NCBI RefSeq assembly: GCF_001558695.1 | Contig: NZ_LNTU01000001.1 | Location: 558,001-622,000, forward strand | Direction: 5' to 3' | DNA: 64,000 bases | From: Paramesorhizobium deserti | GTDB lineage: Bacteria; Pseudomonadota; Alphaproteobacteria; Rhizobiales; Rhizobiaceae | In this document: piece by piece, positions 52,907 through 62,459 of the stretch | Position numbering within the stretch: position 1 is the first letter of the stretch | Layout of the letters: every line of letters starts with the position of its first letter | Program-made: the position numbers and the translations under genes | Notes under the pieces: model-generated | What the model was told of the DNA's origin: nothing | Databases searched by the model: none | The model's input: only the letters and a program-made list of their open reading frames with translations

Positions 52907-54202
52907 ATGAATATACAGACGCCGGAGCTCCTGCGGGAAACCAAACCTCAAGCAGTGCAAAGCGGATGCCGCCTTTGCGGCCGGCTGCTGCGGCACAAAT
53001 TTGTCGATCTCGGCATGTCGCCGCCATGCGAGAGCATCCTGACCGCCGACCAGCTCGATCGGATGGAGCCGTTCTTCCCGCTGGATGTGCTCGTCTGCGA
53101 ATCCTGTTTCCTGGTGCAGTTGAAGGAATATGTGGGGCCGGAGGAGATATTCACCGAATATTGCTATTTCTCTTCCTTTTCCACCAGCTGGGTGGCGCAT
53201 GCCAAGGCCTATTGCGAGGCAATCACCGAACGTCTCGGTCTTGACGAAAGGAGCTTCGTTGTCGAGCTGGCGAGCAATGACGGTTACCTTCTCCAGCATT
53301 TCGAGCCGCTTGGTATTCCGATGCTCGGGATCGAGCCCGCCGCCAATGTGGCGGAGGCCGCAAAGGCCAAGGGGATACCAACACTGGTGGAATTCTTCGG
53401 CGTAGCATTGGCGCAAAAGCTGGTGGAGGAAGGCCTGCGGGCCGATCTCATCATCGGCAACAATGTGCTAGCCCAGGTTCCCGATCTCAACGATTTCGTC
53501 GGCGGCATGAAAATCCTGCTCAAGCCGGAGGGGACGATCACGCTCGAATTTCCGCATATCGAAAGGCTGATCGAACAGAACCAGTTCGACACGATCTATC
53601 ACGAGCATTTCTCCTATTTCTCGCTCACCACCATCCGCAACATGGCATGGCGCCACCGGCTGAAGATTGTCGATGTCGAGGAACTGCCGACCCATGGCGG
53701 ATCGCTGCGCGTCTATCTCGCTCATGAGGCGAGTGCGCAGAAACCAGCGCCGCGCGTCACCGAACTGCTCGAACGGGAGGAGCGCCACGGGCTCACGGAC
53801 GTGACCACCTATGCCGCCTTCGCCGAGAAGGCACGGCGAGCGAAGCGCGATCTCCTGTTCTTTCTGATCACGGCGAAGAACGAGGGCAAGCGCATCTGCG
53901 GCTATGGCGCGCCCGGAAAGGGGAACACGCTTTTGAATTATTGCGGTATCGGCACCGACTTCCTCGACTTCACCGTCGACCGCAATCCCTACAAGCACGG
54001 CCGTTTCACGCCGGGGATGCATATCCCTATCCGGCCGGTCGCGGCGATCGATGAGGCGAAGCCCGATTACATTCTCATCCTGCCATGGAATTTCAAGGAC
54101 GAGATCATCGAGCAGATGCGCCATGTCGCCGAGTGGGGCGCCAAGTTCATCATCCCCATCCCCTATGTCACCATCATCGATCCAGCGGAGCTCAGAAAAT
54201 GA
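52907..54202 (+). CDS. SAM-dependent sugar C-methyltransferase (TylC3/NovU-like)
   Basis: Protein of 431 residues with the three parts of sugar C-methyltransferases. A zinc-binding N-terminus has C21, C24, C64 and C67 (CRLCG and VCESC). The SAM domain has VVELASNDGYLLQHF and NNVLAQVPDLNDFVGG. The C-terminal domain has ICGYGAPGKGNTLLNYCGI and ILILPWNFKDEIIEQM. Such enzymes add a methyl branch to a 4-keto deoxy-sugar nucleotide. It starts a three-gene operon with four-base overlaps. Ribosome site GGGGGAGAAAGC. Confidence 0.88.
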   Translation: MNIQTPELLRETKPQAVQSGCRLCGRLLRHKFVDLGMSPPCESILTADQLDRMEPFFPLDVLVCESCFLVQLKEYVGPEEIFTEYCYFSSFSTSWVAHAKAYCEAITERLGLDERSFVVELASNDGYLLQHFEPLGIPMLGIEPAANVAEAAKAKGIPTLVEFFGVALAQKLVEEGLRADLIIGNNVLAQVPDLNDFVGGMKILLKPEGTITLEFPHIERLIEQNQFDTIYHEHFSYFSLTTIRNMAWRHRLKIVDVEELPTHGGSLRVYLAHEASAQKPAPRVTELLEREERHGLTDVTTYAAFAEKARRAKRDLLFFLITAKNEGKRICGYGAPGKGNTLLNYCGIGTDFLDFTVDRNPYKHGRFTPGMHIPIRPVAAIDEAKPDYILILPWNFKDEIIEQMRHVAEWGAKFIIPIPYVTIIDPAELRK

Positions 54203-55014
54203 AAGTCGTTCTGTTCTGCGGCGGGCTCGGTACGCGTATCCGGGAATATTCGGAAAGCATCCCGAAGCCGATGATCCCGCTCGGCCATCAGCCCATCCTG
54301 CGTCATGTCATGGAATATTACAGCGATTACGGCCATGACGAGTTCATCCTGTGCCTGGGCTACAAGGCCAATGTGGTGAAGGACTTCTTCCTCAACAGCA
54401 GGCCGCAGACCTTCGCCGACTGCGTGGTCTCGGAAGGCGGAAGGAACATCCAGCTTCTCGATGAGATCAAGCGAGACTGGCGCATCACCCTGCTCGACAC
54501 CGGCATCTGGCGCAATATCGGCGAGCGGCTGTGGGCAGCGAGGCAGCATGTCGGAGACGACGAGATGTTCCTCGCCAATTACAGCGATGGGCTCACCGAT
54601 GTCGATCTCCACGACATGACCCGCCGCTTCAAGGCAAGCGGCAAGCTCGCCTGCTTCCTGGCGGTGCGGCCGCCGCTGACCTATCATCTGGCGGATATCG
54701 CCGAGGATGGCCAGGTGCGCGAATTCAGGACGTCCAACACATCCGACATCTGGATCAATGGCGGCTATTTCCTGTTCAGGCGGGAGATATTCGACTTCAT
54801 GCGTGAAGGCGAGGAACTGGTGCTGGAGCCGTTCCGGCGGCTGATCGAGGCAAACCAGCTCATGGCCTACAAGCACGAAGGCTTCTGGCGCTCCATGGAT
54901 ACGCTGCGCGACTGGCAGACGCTGGAGGACATGGTCGAAAAAGGCGACATGCCCTGGAACGCCAAGATGCGGACGGAGCGGGCGAAGAAGAAAGTCATGG
55001 TCGCCCTTCCATGA
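54199..55014 (+). CDS. rfbF: glucose-1-phosphate cytidylyltransferase (RfbF family)
   Basis: Nucleotidyltransferase of 271 residues. The N-terminus is FCGGLGTRIREYSESIPKPMIPLG, followed by ILRHVMEYYSDYGHDEFILCLGYK and ANYSDGLTDVDL with the metal-binding Asp. INGGYFLFRREIFDFM and GFWRSMDTLRDWQTLE also match CDP-glucose-forming RfbF/DdhA. It would make CDP-glucose from CTP and glucose-1-phosphate. No CDP-glucose 4,6-dehydratase is seen, so the epimerase/dehydratase at 49643 may fill that role. Starts inside the methyltransferase stop (ATGA). Confidence 0.88.
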   Translation: MKVVLFCGGLGTRIREYSESIPKPMIPLGHQPILRHVMEYYSDYGHDEFILCLGYKANVVKDFFLNSRPQTFADCVVSEGGRNIQLLDEIKRDWRITLLDTGIWRNIGERLWAARQHVGDDEMFLANYSDGLTDVDLHDMTRRFKASGKLACFLAVRPPLTYHLADIAEDGQVREFRTSNTSDIWINGGYFLFRREIFDFMREGEELVLEPFRRLIEANQLMAYKHEGFWRSMDTLRDWQTLEDMVEKGDMPWNAKMRTERAKKKVMVALP

Positions 55015-55670
55015 TGAAATGTCTCGATCTGACGGAGCGCGGAAAGCCGCTTTACGTTCTTTGCCTCGGCGCCCATTCCGACGATATCGAGATCGGCCTC
55101 GGCGGCACGATCCTCTCCATGATCGCCTCGGGCATCGATGTGCATGTGGACTGGTGTGTGATGAGCGCCGCCGGTCCACGCGCTACAGAAGCACGGTCCT
55201 CGGCGGCGGATTTCCTCGCCGGGGCCAAGTCGCACAATATCGAGATCGCCGATTTCGACGACAGTTTCTTTCCGTCGCAAAGCCGCCTTTTAAAAGAATG
55301 GCTGATCGACCTACGCCAGCGCGCATCGCAGCCGGATATCGTTTTCACCCATAGTTCCTACGACCGGCATCAGGATCACCGGGAAGTCAACCAGCTGACG
55401 TGGAACGTATTCCGCGACGAACTGATCCTCGAATACGAGATCCCGAAATGGGATGGCGATCTCGGCCAACCGAACGGCTATATCGGCCTTTCCAAAGAAA
55501 TCATCGACCGGAAGATCGAACTGCTGATGAAGCATTTCGGCACGCAGCGCTCGAAGGACTGGTTCGACCCGGAAACCTTTCGCGGGCTTGCCCGTCTGCG
55601 CGGCATGGAGTGCCGGGCGGAGGAACATTATGCCGAGGCCTTCACCTCGCGCAAAATCCGCCTGTTCTGA
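55011..55670 (+). CDS. PIG-L family deacetylase
   Basis: LmbE-like zinc deacetylase of 219 residues. The metal-binding motif is GAHSDDIEIGLGG (His22, Asp24, Asp25). A second metal His is in THSSYDRHQDHREV. Family members remove N-acetyl groups from sugars or sugar conjugates. It fits a step in which an acetamido sugar is freed for further modification; the substrate is unknown. Its start overlaps the rfbF stop by four bases. Its stop abuts the convergent NADH dehydrogenase gene. Confidence 0.88.
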   Translation: MMKCLDLTERGKPLYVLCLGAHSDDIEIGLGGTILSMIASGIDVHVDWCVMSAAGPRATEARSSAADFLAGAKSHNIEIADFDDSFFPSQSRLLKEWLIDLRQRASQPDIVFTHSSYDRHQDHREVNQLTWNVFRDELILEYEIPKWDGDLGQPNGYIGLSKEIIDRKIELLMKHFGTQRSKDWFDPETFRGLARLRGMECRAEEHYAEAFTSRKIRLF

Positions 55671-56948
55671 CTACTCGGCCGGCGAACCGGTCTCCTCCCG
55701 GGGCTTGCCCTGCGTGATCAGGCGGGCGCTGCGATGGCCGGTCATGTAGATCCACAGCCAGCTCAAGGCGACCGCGATGCGGTGGCGCGTGCCGATCAGG
55801 AAGAAGATATGGGCGATGCCCCATATCCACCAGGCCAGCCAGCCGCGCAGCTTGATCCAGCCGAAATCGATGACGGCGGCGCGCTTGCCGATCGTCGCCA
55901 GACTGCCGGAATGCTTGTAGAGGAAAGGTCCCGGTGCAGCCCCGCCGGCGAGCCGCGCCTTTATCGTCGCGGCAGCATGGCCACCCTGCTGCTTGGCGGC
56001 GGGCGCAATGCCGGGGACTGGCTTGCCGTCCGGCGCCGAGACGGATGCCGTGTCGCCGATGACGAATATTTCGGGGTGGCCGGGAACGGTCAGGTCCGGC
56101 TCGACCTTGACCCTGCCGGCGCGGTCGGCTGGCGCTTCAAGCCATTGCGCCGCGGGAGAAGCCTGCACGCCTGCCGCCCACAGGATGGTTCCGGTTGCCA
56201 GCGTCTCATCACCGAAGACCACATGCCCTGCGGCGCATTCCGTCACCGGCGCACCGGTTCTCACTTCCACGCCGAGCCGCTCAAGCGCTTTACCGGCATA
56301 GGCGGAAAGGTCTTCGGTGAAACCCGGCAGGATGCGCGGCCCCGCCTCGATCAGCACCACCCGCGTCAGCTGCGGATCGATGCTGCGGAAATCCTTGGCC
56401 AGCGTCACATGGGCGAGCTCGGCAATAGCGCCGGCAAGCTCCACGCCCGTCGGGCCACCGCCGATGATGACGAATGTCATGAGCGCCTGCCGCCGCGCCT
56501 CGTCCGTTTCACGTTCGGCCAGCTCAAACGCCGTCAGCATGCGGCGGCGGATGGTGGTGGCATCCTCCAGCGTTTTCAGGCCCGGCGCATAGCGCTCCCA
56601 TTCGTCATGACCGAAATAGGCATGCCGGGCGCCCGTGGCGAGCACCAGCGTGTCGTAGGGCACGCTCTGACCGTCGCTGAGCAGGACTTCACGCTTCTCC
56701 TTGTCCACTCCCTTTACGGTGGCCAGAAGCGTCTTCACCTCCGGCCGGTCGCGAAAGAGATAGCGGACGGGCCAGGCGATCTCCGAAGTCGCCAGGATCG
56801 CGGTTGCGACCTGATAGAGGAGCGGCTGGAACAGGTGATGATTGCGCTGGTCGATGATCGTGATGCGAACCGGAGCCCCGGCCAGACCACGAACGGTTTC
56901 GAGGCCCCCGAACCCCGCGCCGATAACCACGACATGATGCTCAGCCAA
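55671..56948 (-). CDS. type II NADH dehydrogenase (NDH-2 family)
   Basis: FAD-dependent oxidoreductase of 425 residues. The FAD motif is VVVIGAGFGGLETVRGL, the NADH motif VIIGGGPTGVELAGAIAE, and the second FAD block FVIGDTAS. Membrane-attached helices form the C-terminus (LRGWLAWWIWGIAHIFFLIGTRHRI). It would pass electrons from NADH to quinone at the inner membrane without pumping protons. The gene lies between the glycan locus and the efflux operon and seems to have its own promoter. Confidence 0.9.
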   Translation of the reverse strand: MAEHHVVVIGAGFGGLETVRGLAGAPVRITIIDQRNHHLFQPLLYQVATAILATSEIAWPVRYLFRDRPEVKTLLATVKGVDKEKREVLLSDGQSVPYDTLVLATGARHAYFGHDEWERYAPGLKTLEDATTIRRRMLTAFELAERETDEARRQALMTFVIIGGGPTGVELAGAIAELAHVTLAKDFRSIDPQLTRVVLIEAGPRILPGFTEDLSAYAGKALERLGVEVRTGAPVTECAAGHVVFGDETLATGTILWAAGVQASPAAQWLEAPADRAGRVKVEPDLTVPGHPEIFVIGDTASVSAPDGKPVPGIAPAAKQQGGHAAATIKARLAGGAAPGPFLYKHSGSLATIGKRAAVIDFGWIKLRGWLAWWIWGIAHIFFLIGTRHRIAVALSWLWIYMTGHRSARLITQGKPREETGSPAE

Positions 56949-57048
56949 GGAATGCTCCTATTCTTTGCGCCACGACTTCTGTGATCAATGTAAATCAATA
57001 AAAGATCATTGCCAGCGGCTATTCGCAGACTGGAGCTTACCAATGAGA

Positions 57049-57081
57049 AAACGCCCCCGCCTTCTTCAGACGGGGGCGTTT
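57049..57081 (-). terminator. Rho-independent terminator of the efflux operon
   Basis: An 11-bp stem, AAACGCCCCCG (57049-57059) with CGGGGGCGTTT (57071-57081), lies just past the stop of the efflux pump gene. Read on the minus strand it ends in a T-run followed by CTC. It also separates the operon from the NADH dehydrogenase promoter. Confidence 0.85.
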
Positions 57082-57085
57082 AGCT

Positions 57086-60000
57086 TTACTCTGCCGGAAC
57101 CGGTCCCGCCTCTTCCGGCGAGCCGCCTTGCTGTTTTTTCGGGTCTTTCCAGGCAATCAGCCGGTAGAACATCGGGATGAAGAAGGTGGCGATGAAGGTC
57201 GCCGCCAGCATGCCGCCGATGACGCCGGTGCCGATCGAGTGACGGCTGGCCGAGCCAGCGCCGGTGCTGATCGCCAGCGGCACCACGCCCAGGATGAAGG
57301 CGAGCGAAGTCATGACGATCGGGCGGAACCGCAGGCGCGCCGCTTCAATCGCCGCATCTACCGCTGATTTACCTTCTTCGCGCTGCAGGACGGCGAATTC
57401 GACGATCAGGATCGCGTTCTTCGCCGCAAGGCCGATCAGCGTGACGAGGCCGATCTGGAAGTAGACATCGTTGGTCAGCCCGCGCAACAAGATCGCCACC
57501 AGCGCCCCGAACATGGCGAAGGGAACCGCCGTGATGACGGCAAGCGGCAGGCTCCAGCGCTCATATTGCGCGGCAAGGATGAGGAACACCATGATCAGGC
57601 CGAAGATCATCGCCTGTGATCCGGTGCCGCTCGTCGCGAGCTCCTGATAGGCAGAACCCGTCCAGGCGATCTGATAGCCAGAGGGCAGCACCTCTCTGGC
57701 CACTTCCTGCATGACGCGGATGGCGTCACCCGACGTATAGCCAGGCGCGGGATTACCGGTCACCTTGGCGGCGGCGAAGGCATTGAAGCGCTCGAGCTGA
57801 TCGGGGCCGACGACACGCTGAACGGTGACGAGCGCGCTCAGGGGAATCATGCTGCCGGAATCGGCGCGCACGAAGACATGCTTGAGATCGGACGGGGTGC
57901 GGCGGAAGTCCGCCTCCGACTGCAGGTTAACCTGATAATTGCGACCATAGAGGGTGAAGTCGTTGACGTAGAGGCTGCCGAAAGTGGCCTGCATCGCCTC
58001 GAACACCGAATTGATCGGCACGCCCAGGGCCTTCGCCTTTTCCCGGTCGAGGTCGAGCCTGTATTGCGGGATATTAGGATCGAAGCTGGTGCGCACGCCC
58101 GCCAGTTCCGGCCGCTTGGAGGCCGCCTCGACCAGTTGCTGCGTGGCAGCGGTCAGCGCCGCCACGCCGCCCCCGGTACGGTCCTGGACATAGAGCTCGA
58201 AACCGCCCGTGGTGGAGAGGCCGAGGATAGGCGGCGGATTGAAGGCGAGCACCATGCCATCCTTGATGCCGGCATTCATGCCGATCAGCTGGCCGGCGAG
58301 ATTGCGGGCGTCCATCTCGGGCGTCTTGCGCTCGCTCCAGTCCTTCAGCGTCACGAACATGGTGCCGGCATTGGTCTTCAGGCCGCCGGAGAGCAGGTCG
58401 AAGCCGGATACCGCGAAAACATTCGCGACGGCGGGGTTCTTGCGCATGTTCTCGCTCGCCTGGTCGACCACCGCCTCGGTGCGCGCCAGGGAGGCCGCGG
58501 GCGGCAACATCGCCACGCTGAAGAGAACGCCCTGATCCTCGTCAGGAAGCAGCGAACCGGGCACCGTATAGAACATATAGGCGGTGGCACCGCCGATGCC
58601 GGCGAAGATCAGAAGACCGATCGCCACGCGCTTGACGAAGAAGCGCACGCCGGCCGTGTAGCCGCTGGTGAGCCGTTCGAAGAAGCGGTTGAAGATGCGG
58701 AACGGCAGCATCGGCTCGTGATGGCCGGGCTTGAGCAGCAATGCACAGAGCGCCGGCGTGAGCGACAGCGCCACGATGCCGGAGATCGTCACCGACATGG
58801 CGATGGTGACGGCGAACTGCTTGTACATCTCGCCGACGAGCCCGCCCATGAAGGAAACCGGCACGAACACGGCGCAGAGCACGAGAACGATGGCGATGAC
58901 CGGGCCCGTCACCTCGCCCATCGCCTTGATGGCGGCTTCCTTGGGCGGCAGCTTCTCGGTCGACATGATGCGCTCGACATTCTCCAGCACCACGATTGCA
59001 TCGTCCACGACGATACCGATGGCGAGCACCAGGCCGAACAGGGTCAGCAGGTTGATCGAGAAACCGAGCACATACATGCCCGCGAAGGTGCCGATGATCG
59101 AGATCGGAACGGCAATGATCGGGATGAGCGTCGCGCGCCAGTTCTGCAGGAAGATGAAGACGACCGCGACGACGAGGATGATGGCTTCGATGAAGGTGTG
59201 GATGACCTCCTCCACCGAAACCTGGATGAATTTGGTGGTGTCGTAGGGTACGGAATAGTTGATTCCTTCAGGGAAATTCGCCTTCAGCTCATCCATCCGC
59301 GCCCTGACCAGATCCATCGTGTTGAGCGCGTTGGCACCCGGCTGGAGATAGAGCGCGATCGGCACGGCGGGCGTGCCGTTCAGATTGCTGTCCACCAGAT
59401 AGCTCCTGGTGCCGAGCTCGACGCGCGCCACGTCCTTCAGGCGCAGCGTCGCGGCATTCCTGTCGGAGCGCAGGATGATGTTCTCGAAAGCCTGCGCGTC
59501 CGGCAGGCGGCCTTGCGTCGTCGCCGAATAGGTGAAAGCGGAGGATTGCGGATCCGGCTGATCGCTGAAGCGGCCGGCGGCGAATTGCGCGTTCTGCTCC
59601 CGAATAGCGGCGGAAACATCGCTCGGTGTCAGATTATATTGCGCGAGCTTGTCCGGACGCAGCCAGATGCGCATGGAATAATCGATATTGCCGAGAAGCT
59701 GGACATCGCCGACGCCGGGAATGCGCTTCAGATCATCGATGACGTTGAGAAGCGCATAGTTGCCGATATAGGTGCGGTCATAGGTGTTGCCCTCGGCAAA
59801 CATCGCCACGAGGCCGAGGATGGAGGACGAGCGCTTGTTGACGGTGACGCCGAGACGCGTGACTTCCTGCGGCAGAGTGGAGGTCGCGCGCTGCACGCGG
59901 TTGTTCACGTTGATCGTCGCCTGGTCGGCATCGGTGCCGAGCGCGAAGGTGATGGTCAACTGCATTTGGCCATCGCTGGAATTCGTGGACTGCATATAAA

Positions 60001-60226
60001 GCATGTCCTCGACGCCGTTGATCTGCTGCTCGAGAGGTGCTGCAACCGTCTGCGCGACGGTTTCCGCGCTGGCACCGGGATAGGTGGCGGTGACGACGAC
60101 TTGCGGCGGCGTGAGCTCGGGATATTGCGCGATCGGCAAAATCCGCATCGTCACGATGCCGGCAAGGACGATGATGATGGAGATGACCGCCGCGAAGACC
60201 GGCCGGTCGATGAAAAAGCGGTTCAT
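57086..60226 (-). CDS. RND multidrug efflux permease (AcrB/HAE1 family)
   Basis: Inner-membrane trimeric pump subunit of 1046 residues. It starts [23 protein letters not shown]. The proton-relay acidic pair is in [16 protein letters not shown], and the relay Lys in [14 protein letters not shown]. Large periplasmic loops follow helices 1 and 7. It exports drugs, dyes and bile-salt-like compounds by proton antiport with the adaptor encoded upstream and an outer-membrane channel encoded elsewhere. Related pumps in Brucella are BepE and BepG; I cannot tell which. It starts within the adaptor stop (ATGA overlap). Confidence 0.95.
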   Translation of the reverse strand: MNRFFIDRPVFAAVISIIIVLAGIVTMRILPIAQYPELTPPQVVVTATYPGASAETVAQTVAAPLEQQINGVEDMLYMQSTNSSDGQMQLTITFALGTDADQATINVNNRVQRATSTLPQEVTRLGVTVNKRSSSILGLVAMFAEGNTYDRTYIGNYALLNVIDDLKRIPGVGDVQLLGNIDYSMRIWLRPDKLAQYNLTPSDVSAAIREQNAQFAAGRFSDQPDPQSSAFTYSATTQGRLPDAQAFENIILRSDRNAATLRLKDVARVELGTRSYLVDSNLNGTPAVPIALYLQPGANALNTMDLVRARMDELKANFPEGINYSVPYDTTKFIQVSVEEVIHTFIEAIILVVAVVFIFLQNWRATLIPIIAVPISIIGTFAGMYVLGFSINLLTLFGLVLAIGIVVDDAIVVLENVERIMSTEKLPPKEAAIKAMGEVTGPVIAIVLVLCAVFVPVSFMGGLVGEMYKQFAVTIAMSVTISGIVALSLTPALCALLLKPGHHEPMLPFRIFNRFFERLTSGYTAGVRFFVKRVAIGLLIFAGIGGATAYMFYTVPGSLLPDEDQGVLFSVAMLPPAASLARTEAVVDQASENMRKNPAVANVFAVSGFDLLSGGLKTNAGTMFVTLKDWSERKTPEMDARNLAGQLIGMNAGIKDGMVLAFNPPPILGLSTTGGFELYVQDRTGGGVAALTAATQQLVEAASKRPELAGVRTSFDPNIPQYRLDLDREKAKALGVPINSVFEAMQATFGSLYVNDFTLYGRNYQVNLQSEADFRRTPSDLKHVFVRADSGSMIPLSALVTVQRVVGPDQLERFNAFAAAKVTGNPAPGYTSGDAIRVMQEVAREVLPSGYQIAWTGSAYQELATSGTGSQAMIFGLIMVFLILAAQYERWSLPLAVITAVPFAMFGALVAILLRGLTNDVYFQIGLVTLIGLAAKNAILIVEFAVLQREEGKSAVDAAIEAARLRFRPIVMTSLAFILGVVPLAISTGAGSASRHSIGTGVIGGMLAATFIATFFIPMFYRLIAWKDPKKQQGGSPEEAGPVPAE

Positions 60227-61404
60227 TGCGTCACCGAAGCCTGATTGGAAACCTTGTCAGCCGCTGCTGCCGCGGTTCCGGCGTTGACCGGGGAGCCGGG
60301 CCGCACCTTTATGACACCCTCGGTCACGATACGGTCGCCGGCGTTGAGTCCGGAAGCGACGAGCCAGCCACCGTCGACTTCACGGCTCACCGTCAGCGGC
60401 CGGACCTGTGCGTTGCCGTCAGCATCGATCACATAGACGAACTGGCCCTTCGGCCCCTGCATGAGGGCGGCCTCGGGCACCACGATGGCGTTATCGATGG
60501 TCACGCCGACGATGGTCGCGCGGACGAACTGGCCGGGGATCAGCCGGCGGTCGGGATTGTCGACCACGGCGCGCGCGCCGAGCGTACCGGTCTCCGCGTC
60601 GAGGCTCGACGAGGTGAAGTCGATGACGCCCTCGTGGTCGTAAACCTGGCCGTCGCCGAAGGTGATCCTCACCTTGAGCTTGTTAGGATCCTCGCCTTTC
60701 GCCTTCTGTGCATCGAGGAGCCGGCGGATCTCGGCCGCTTCCGAATCGGTGAAGGAGAAGTTGATATAGACGGGGTCGAGCTGGGTGATCGAGGTCAGCA
60801 GGCTGGAAGACGCATCGGTGCCGATGAGGCTGCCTTCCGGCACCTGCTCGCGGCTGGTGATGCCGCTGATGGGCGCCGTCACACTGGTATAGCCGAGATT
60901 GAGCTCGGCGGTGCGCACCTGCGCCTTGGCGGCGGCGACGGCGGCTGCATTGAGGTCGCGCGTTGCAAGCGCGTTGTCGCGGGTGGCCGCGCTCTGCACC
61001 TTCTGCTGGACGAGCTGCTCGGCGCGCTCGGCATCGCGGATCGACTGGCGGTATTGCGCCTCGGCCTGGGCCAATTGCGCGTTGGCGCGTGCCAGCTCCG
61101 CCTCATAAGGGGCAGGATCGATCTCGAACAGGAGATCGCCGGCCTTGACCTCGGCCCCTTCGGTGAAATTGCGGCGCAGCAGGATGCCGCCTACCCGCGC
61201 ACGCACCTGCACCTCGCGAAAGGCAGAGACGCGCGCGGCATAATCATAGGTCAATCCCACCTCATGCGGCTTGATCTCGAGAGCCGTCACCTGAGGCGGC
61301 GGCATCTGGCCGCCGGGCGCCTGAGCAGCCGCGGAACCAACCGCAAGAATGACAAAACCGATGCTGGCGGCCAGTCCCGCCAGAGGAAAATTACGCAAAT
61401 TCAT
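60223..61404 (-). CDS. RND efflux periplasmic adaptor (AcrA/MexA family)
   Basis: Membrane-fusion protein of 393 residues. A signal peptide is followed by AQAPGG, with no lipobox Cys. The lipoyl domain halves are [32 protein letters not shown] and [26 protein letters not shown], flanking a coiled-coil hairpin (about residues 95-165). A beta-barrel and membrane-proximal domain follow. It links the AcrB-type pump to the outer-membrane channel. The start at 61404 lies about 40 bases from the operator of the divergent TetR gene. Confidence 0.93.
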   Translation of the reverse strand: MNLRNFPLAGLAASIGFVILAVGSAAAQAPGGQMPPPQVTALEIKPHEVGLTYDYAARVSAFREVQVRARVGGILLRRNFTEGAEVKAGDLLFEIDPAPYEAELARANAQLAQAEAQYRQSIRDAERAEQLVQQKVQSAATRDNALATRDLNAAAVAAAKAQVRTAELNLGYTSVTAPISGITSREQVPEGSLIGTDASSSLLTSITQLDPVYINFSFTDSEAAEIRRLLDAQKAKGEDPNKLKVRITFGDGQVYDHEGVIDFTSSSLDAETGTLGARAVVDNPDRRLIPGQFVRATIVGVTIDNAIVVPEAALMQGPKGQFVYVIDADGNAQVRPLTVSREVDGGWLVASGLNAGDRIVTEGVIKVRPGSPVNAGTAAAAADKVSNQASVTQ

Positions 61405-61443
61405 TGTGAGCCAGGCCCTTTTTCCGGATATTCGGCTAAATAG

Positions 61444-61461
61444 AAACATACATGAATGTTT
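61444..61461. promoter_or_regulatory. AcrR/TtgR-type operator of the efflux operon
   Basis: AAACATACATGAATGTTT is an 18-bp inverted repeat with one mismatched pair. It resembles the AcrR site (ACATACATTTGTGAATGT core, from known AcrR work). It lies 40 bases before the adaptor gene and 264 bases before the TetR gene. The rest of the 320-base gap shows only GC-rich sequence and no gene. Confidence 0.65.
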
Positions 61462-61724
61462 GTAAATAGCCCAAAAGTTGATATTATGGCTTTGCGCTGC
61501 CGATCCGATCACGTTTGAGTTACGGCGGCATGACGTCGTTGTCAGGGAGGCGACCGGCCGGTGCGGTTCCCATCCGCATGGAGCTCGACGGAAAACAGTC
61601 GCTGCTTTCCGGAAAAACCAGTCGCCGATTTTCCCGGGCTTGCTTTAGGACAAGAATAAAGAGACCCTTATGACCAATAATACAAAATGCCGAAAAGGCA
61701 TTCGGGAGGAAGCGGGGAGGATGA

Positions 61725-62459
61725 ATGCGTAGAACGAAGGCGGAAGCCGAGGAAACCCGGGAGGCTATTCTCGAAGCGGCGGAGCGCATCTTTCTGGAGA
61801 ACGGCGTCAACCAGTCGACATTGATGCAGATCGCTGAATGCGCCGGTGTGACGCGAGGGGCGATCTACTTTCACTTCAAGGATAAGGCCGATATTTACAA
61901 ATCGATCGTGGACCGCATCCGATTCCCTCAGGAAGACCTGATCGAACAGGCGCAGAGCGGAGAACAGGTCGATCCGCTCGACCTTCTCCTGGAAGCGGGC
62001 ATATCCTGCCTGCAGACGTTCGTCGAGGACGAGCGCCAGCAGCGCGTCTTCACCATCATCCACCAGCGCTGCGAATATGTCGGCGAACTGAGCGAAGTGC
62101 TCGACCGCCTCAGAGAGGTCAACACGCGGGTGCACCAGCTTTTCGTCCGGCTGCTGCAGACCTGCAAACGCCGCAAGATGCTGTCGCCGGACTGGACGCC
62201 GGAAGACGCCGCACGGGCGCTGATCGCCTCTATGTCCGGATTGCTCAACGAATGGGTAAGGACGGACAAGGCCTTCGATCTCGTCGATGTCGGCACCAAA
62301 TCGACACGGGCGCTGATTGCATCGTTCAGACGGAATGCCGATATCAGCATAGCCGCGTGTGGAACGAGCCCCGATGCGCTACTCTCCGCCGGCATGCACG
62401 CAAAAACGAAAGAGGTGACAAACCATGGACGCAAAGCCCGGGCAAAGCTGGAAAGCTGA
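61725..62459 (+). CDS. TetR family repressor (AcrR-like) of the efflux operon
   Basis: Repressor of 244 residues. The DNA-binding helix-turn-helix (about residues 10-56) is ETREAILEAAERIFLENGVNQSTLMQIAECAGVTRGAIYFHFKDKADIYKSI, close to AcrR/TtgR. The C-terminal ligand domain (AcrR-type) follows and ends with an extra 40-residue tail after the usual length. It is divergent from the efflux operon and probably binds the operator at 61444. Its end overlaps the DUF924 gene by 35 bases. ATG 61725 has GGGGAGG upstream. Confidence 0.9.
   Translation: MRRTKAEAEETREAILEAAERIFLENGVNQSTLMQIAECAGVTRGAIYFHFKDKADIYKSIVDRIRFPQEDLIEQAQSGEQVDPLDLLLEAGISCLQTFVEDERQQRVFTIIHQRCEYVGELSEVLDRLREVNTRVHQLFVRLLQTCKRRKMLSPDWTPEDAARALIASMSGLLNEWVRTDKAFDLVDVGTKSTRALIASFRRNADISIAACGTSPDALLSAGMHAKTKEVTNHGRKARAKLES

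Noticed and set aside
57878-60244. A 788-codon plus-strand frame opposite the RND pump gene
   Set aside because: Its His/Arg/Asp/Gly-rich composition is the usual antisense shadow of a GC-rich gene; the minus-strand AcrB homology is unambiguous.
60226-61443. A 405-codon plus-strand frame opposite the efflux adaptor gene
   Set aside because: Antisense shadow of the AcrA-type gene with no family resemblance.
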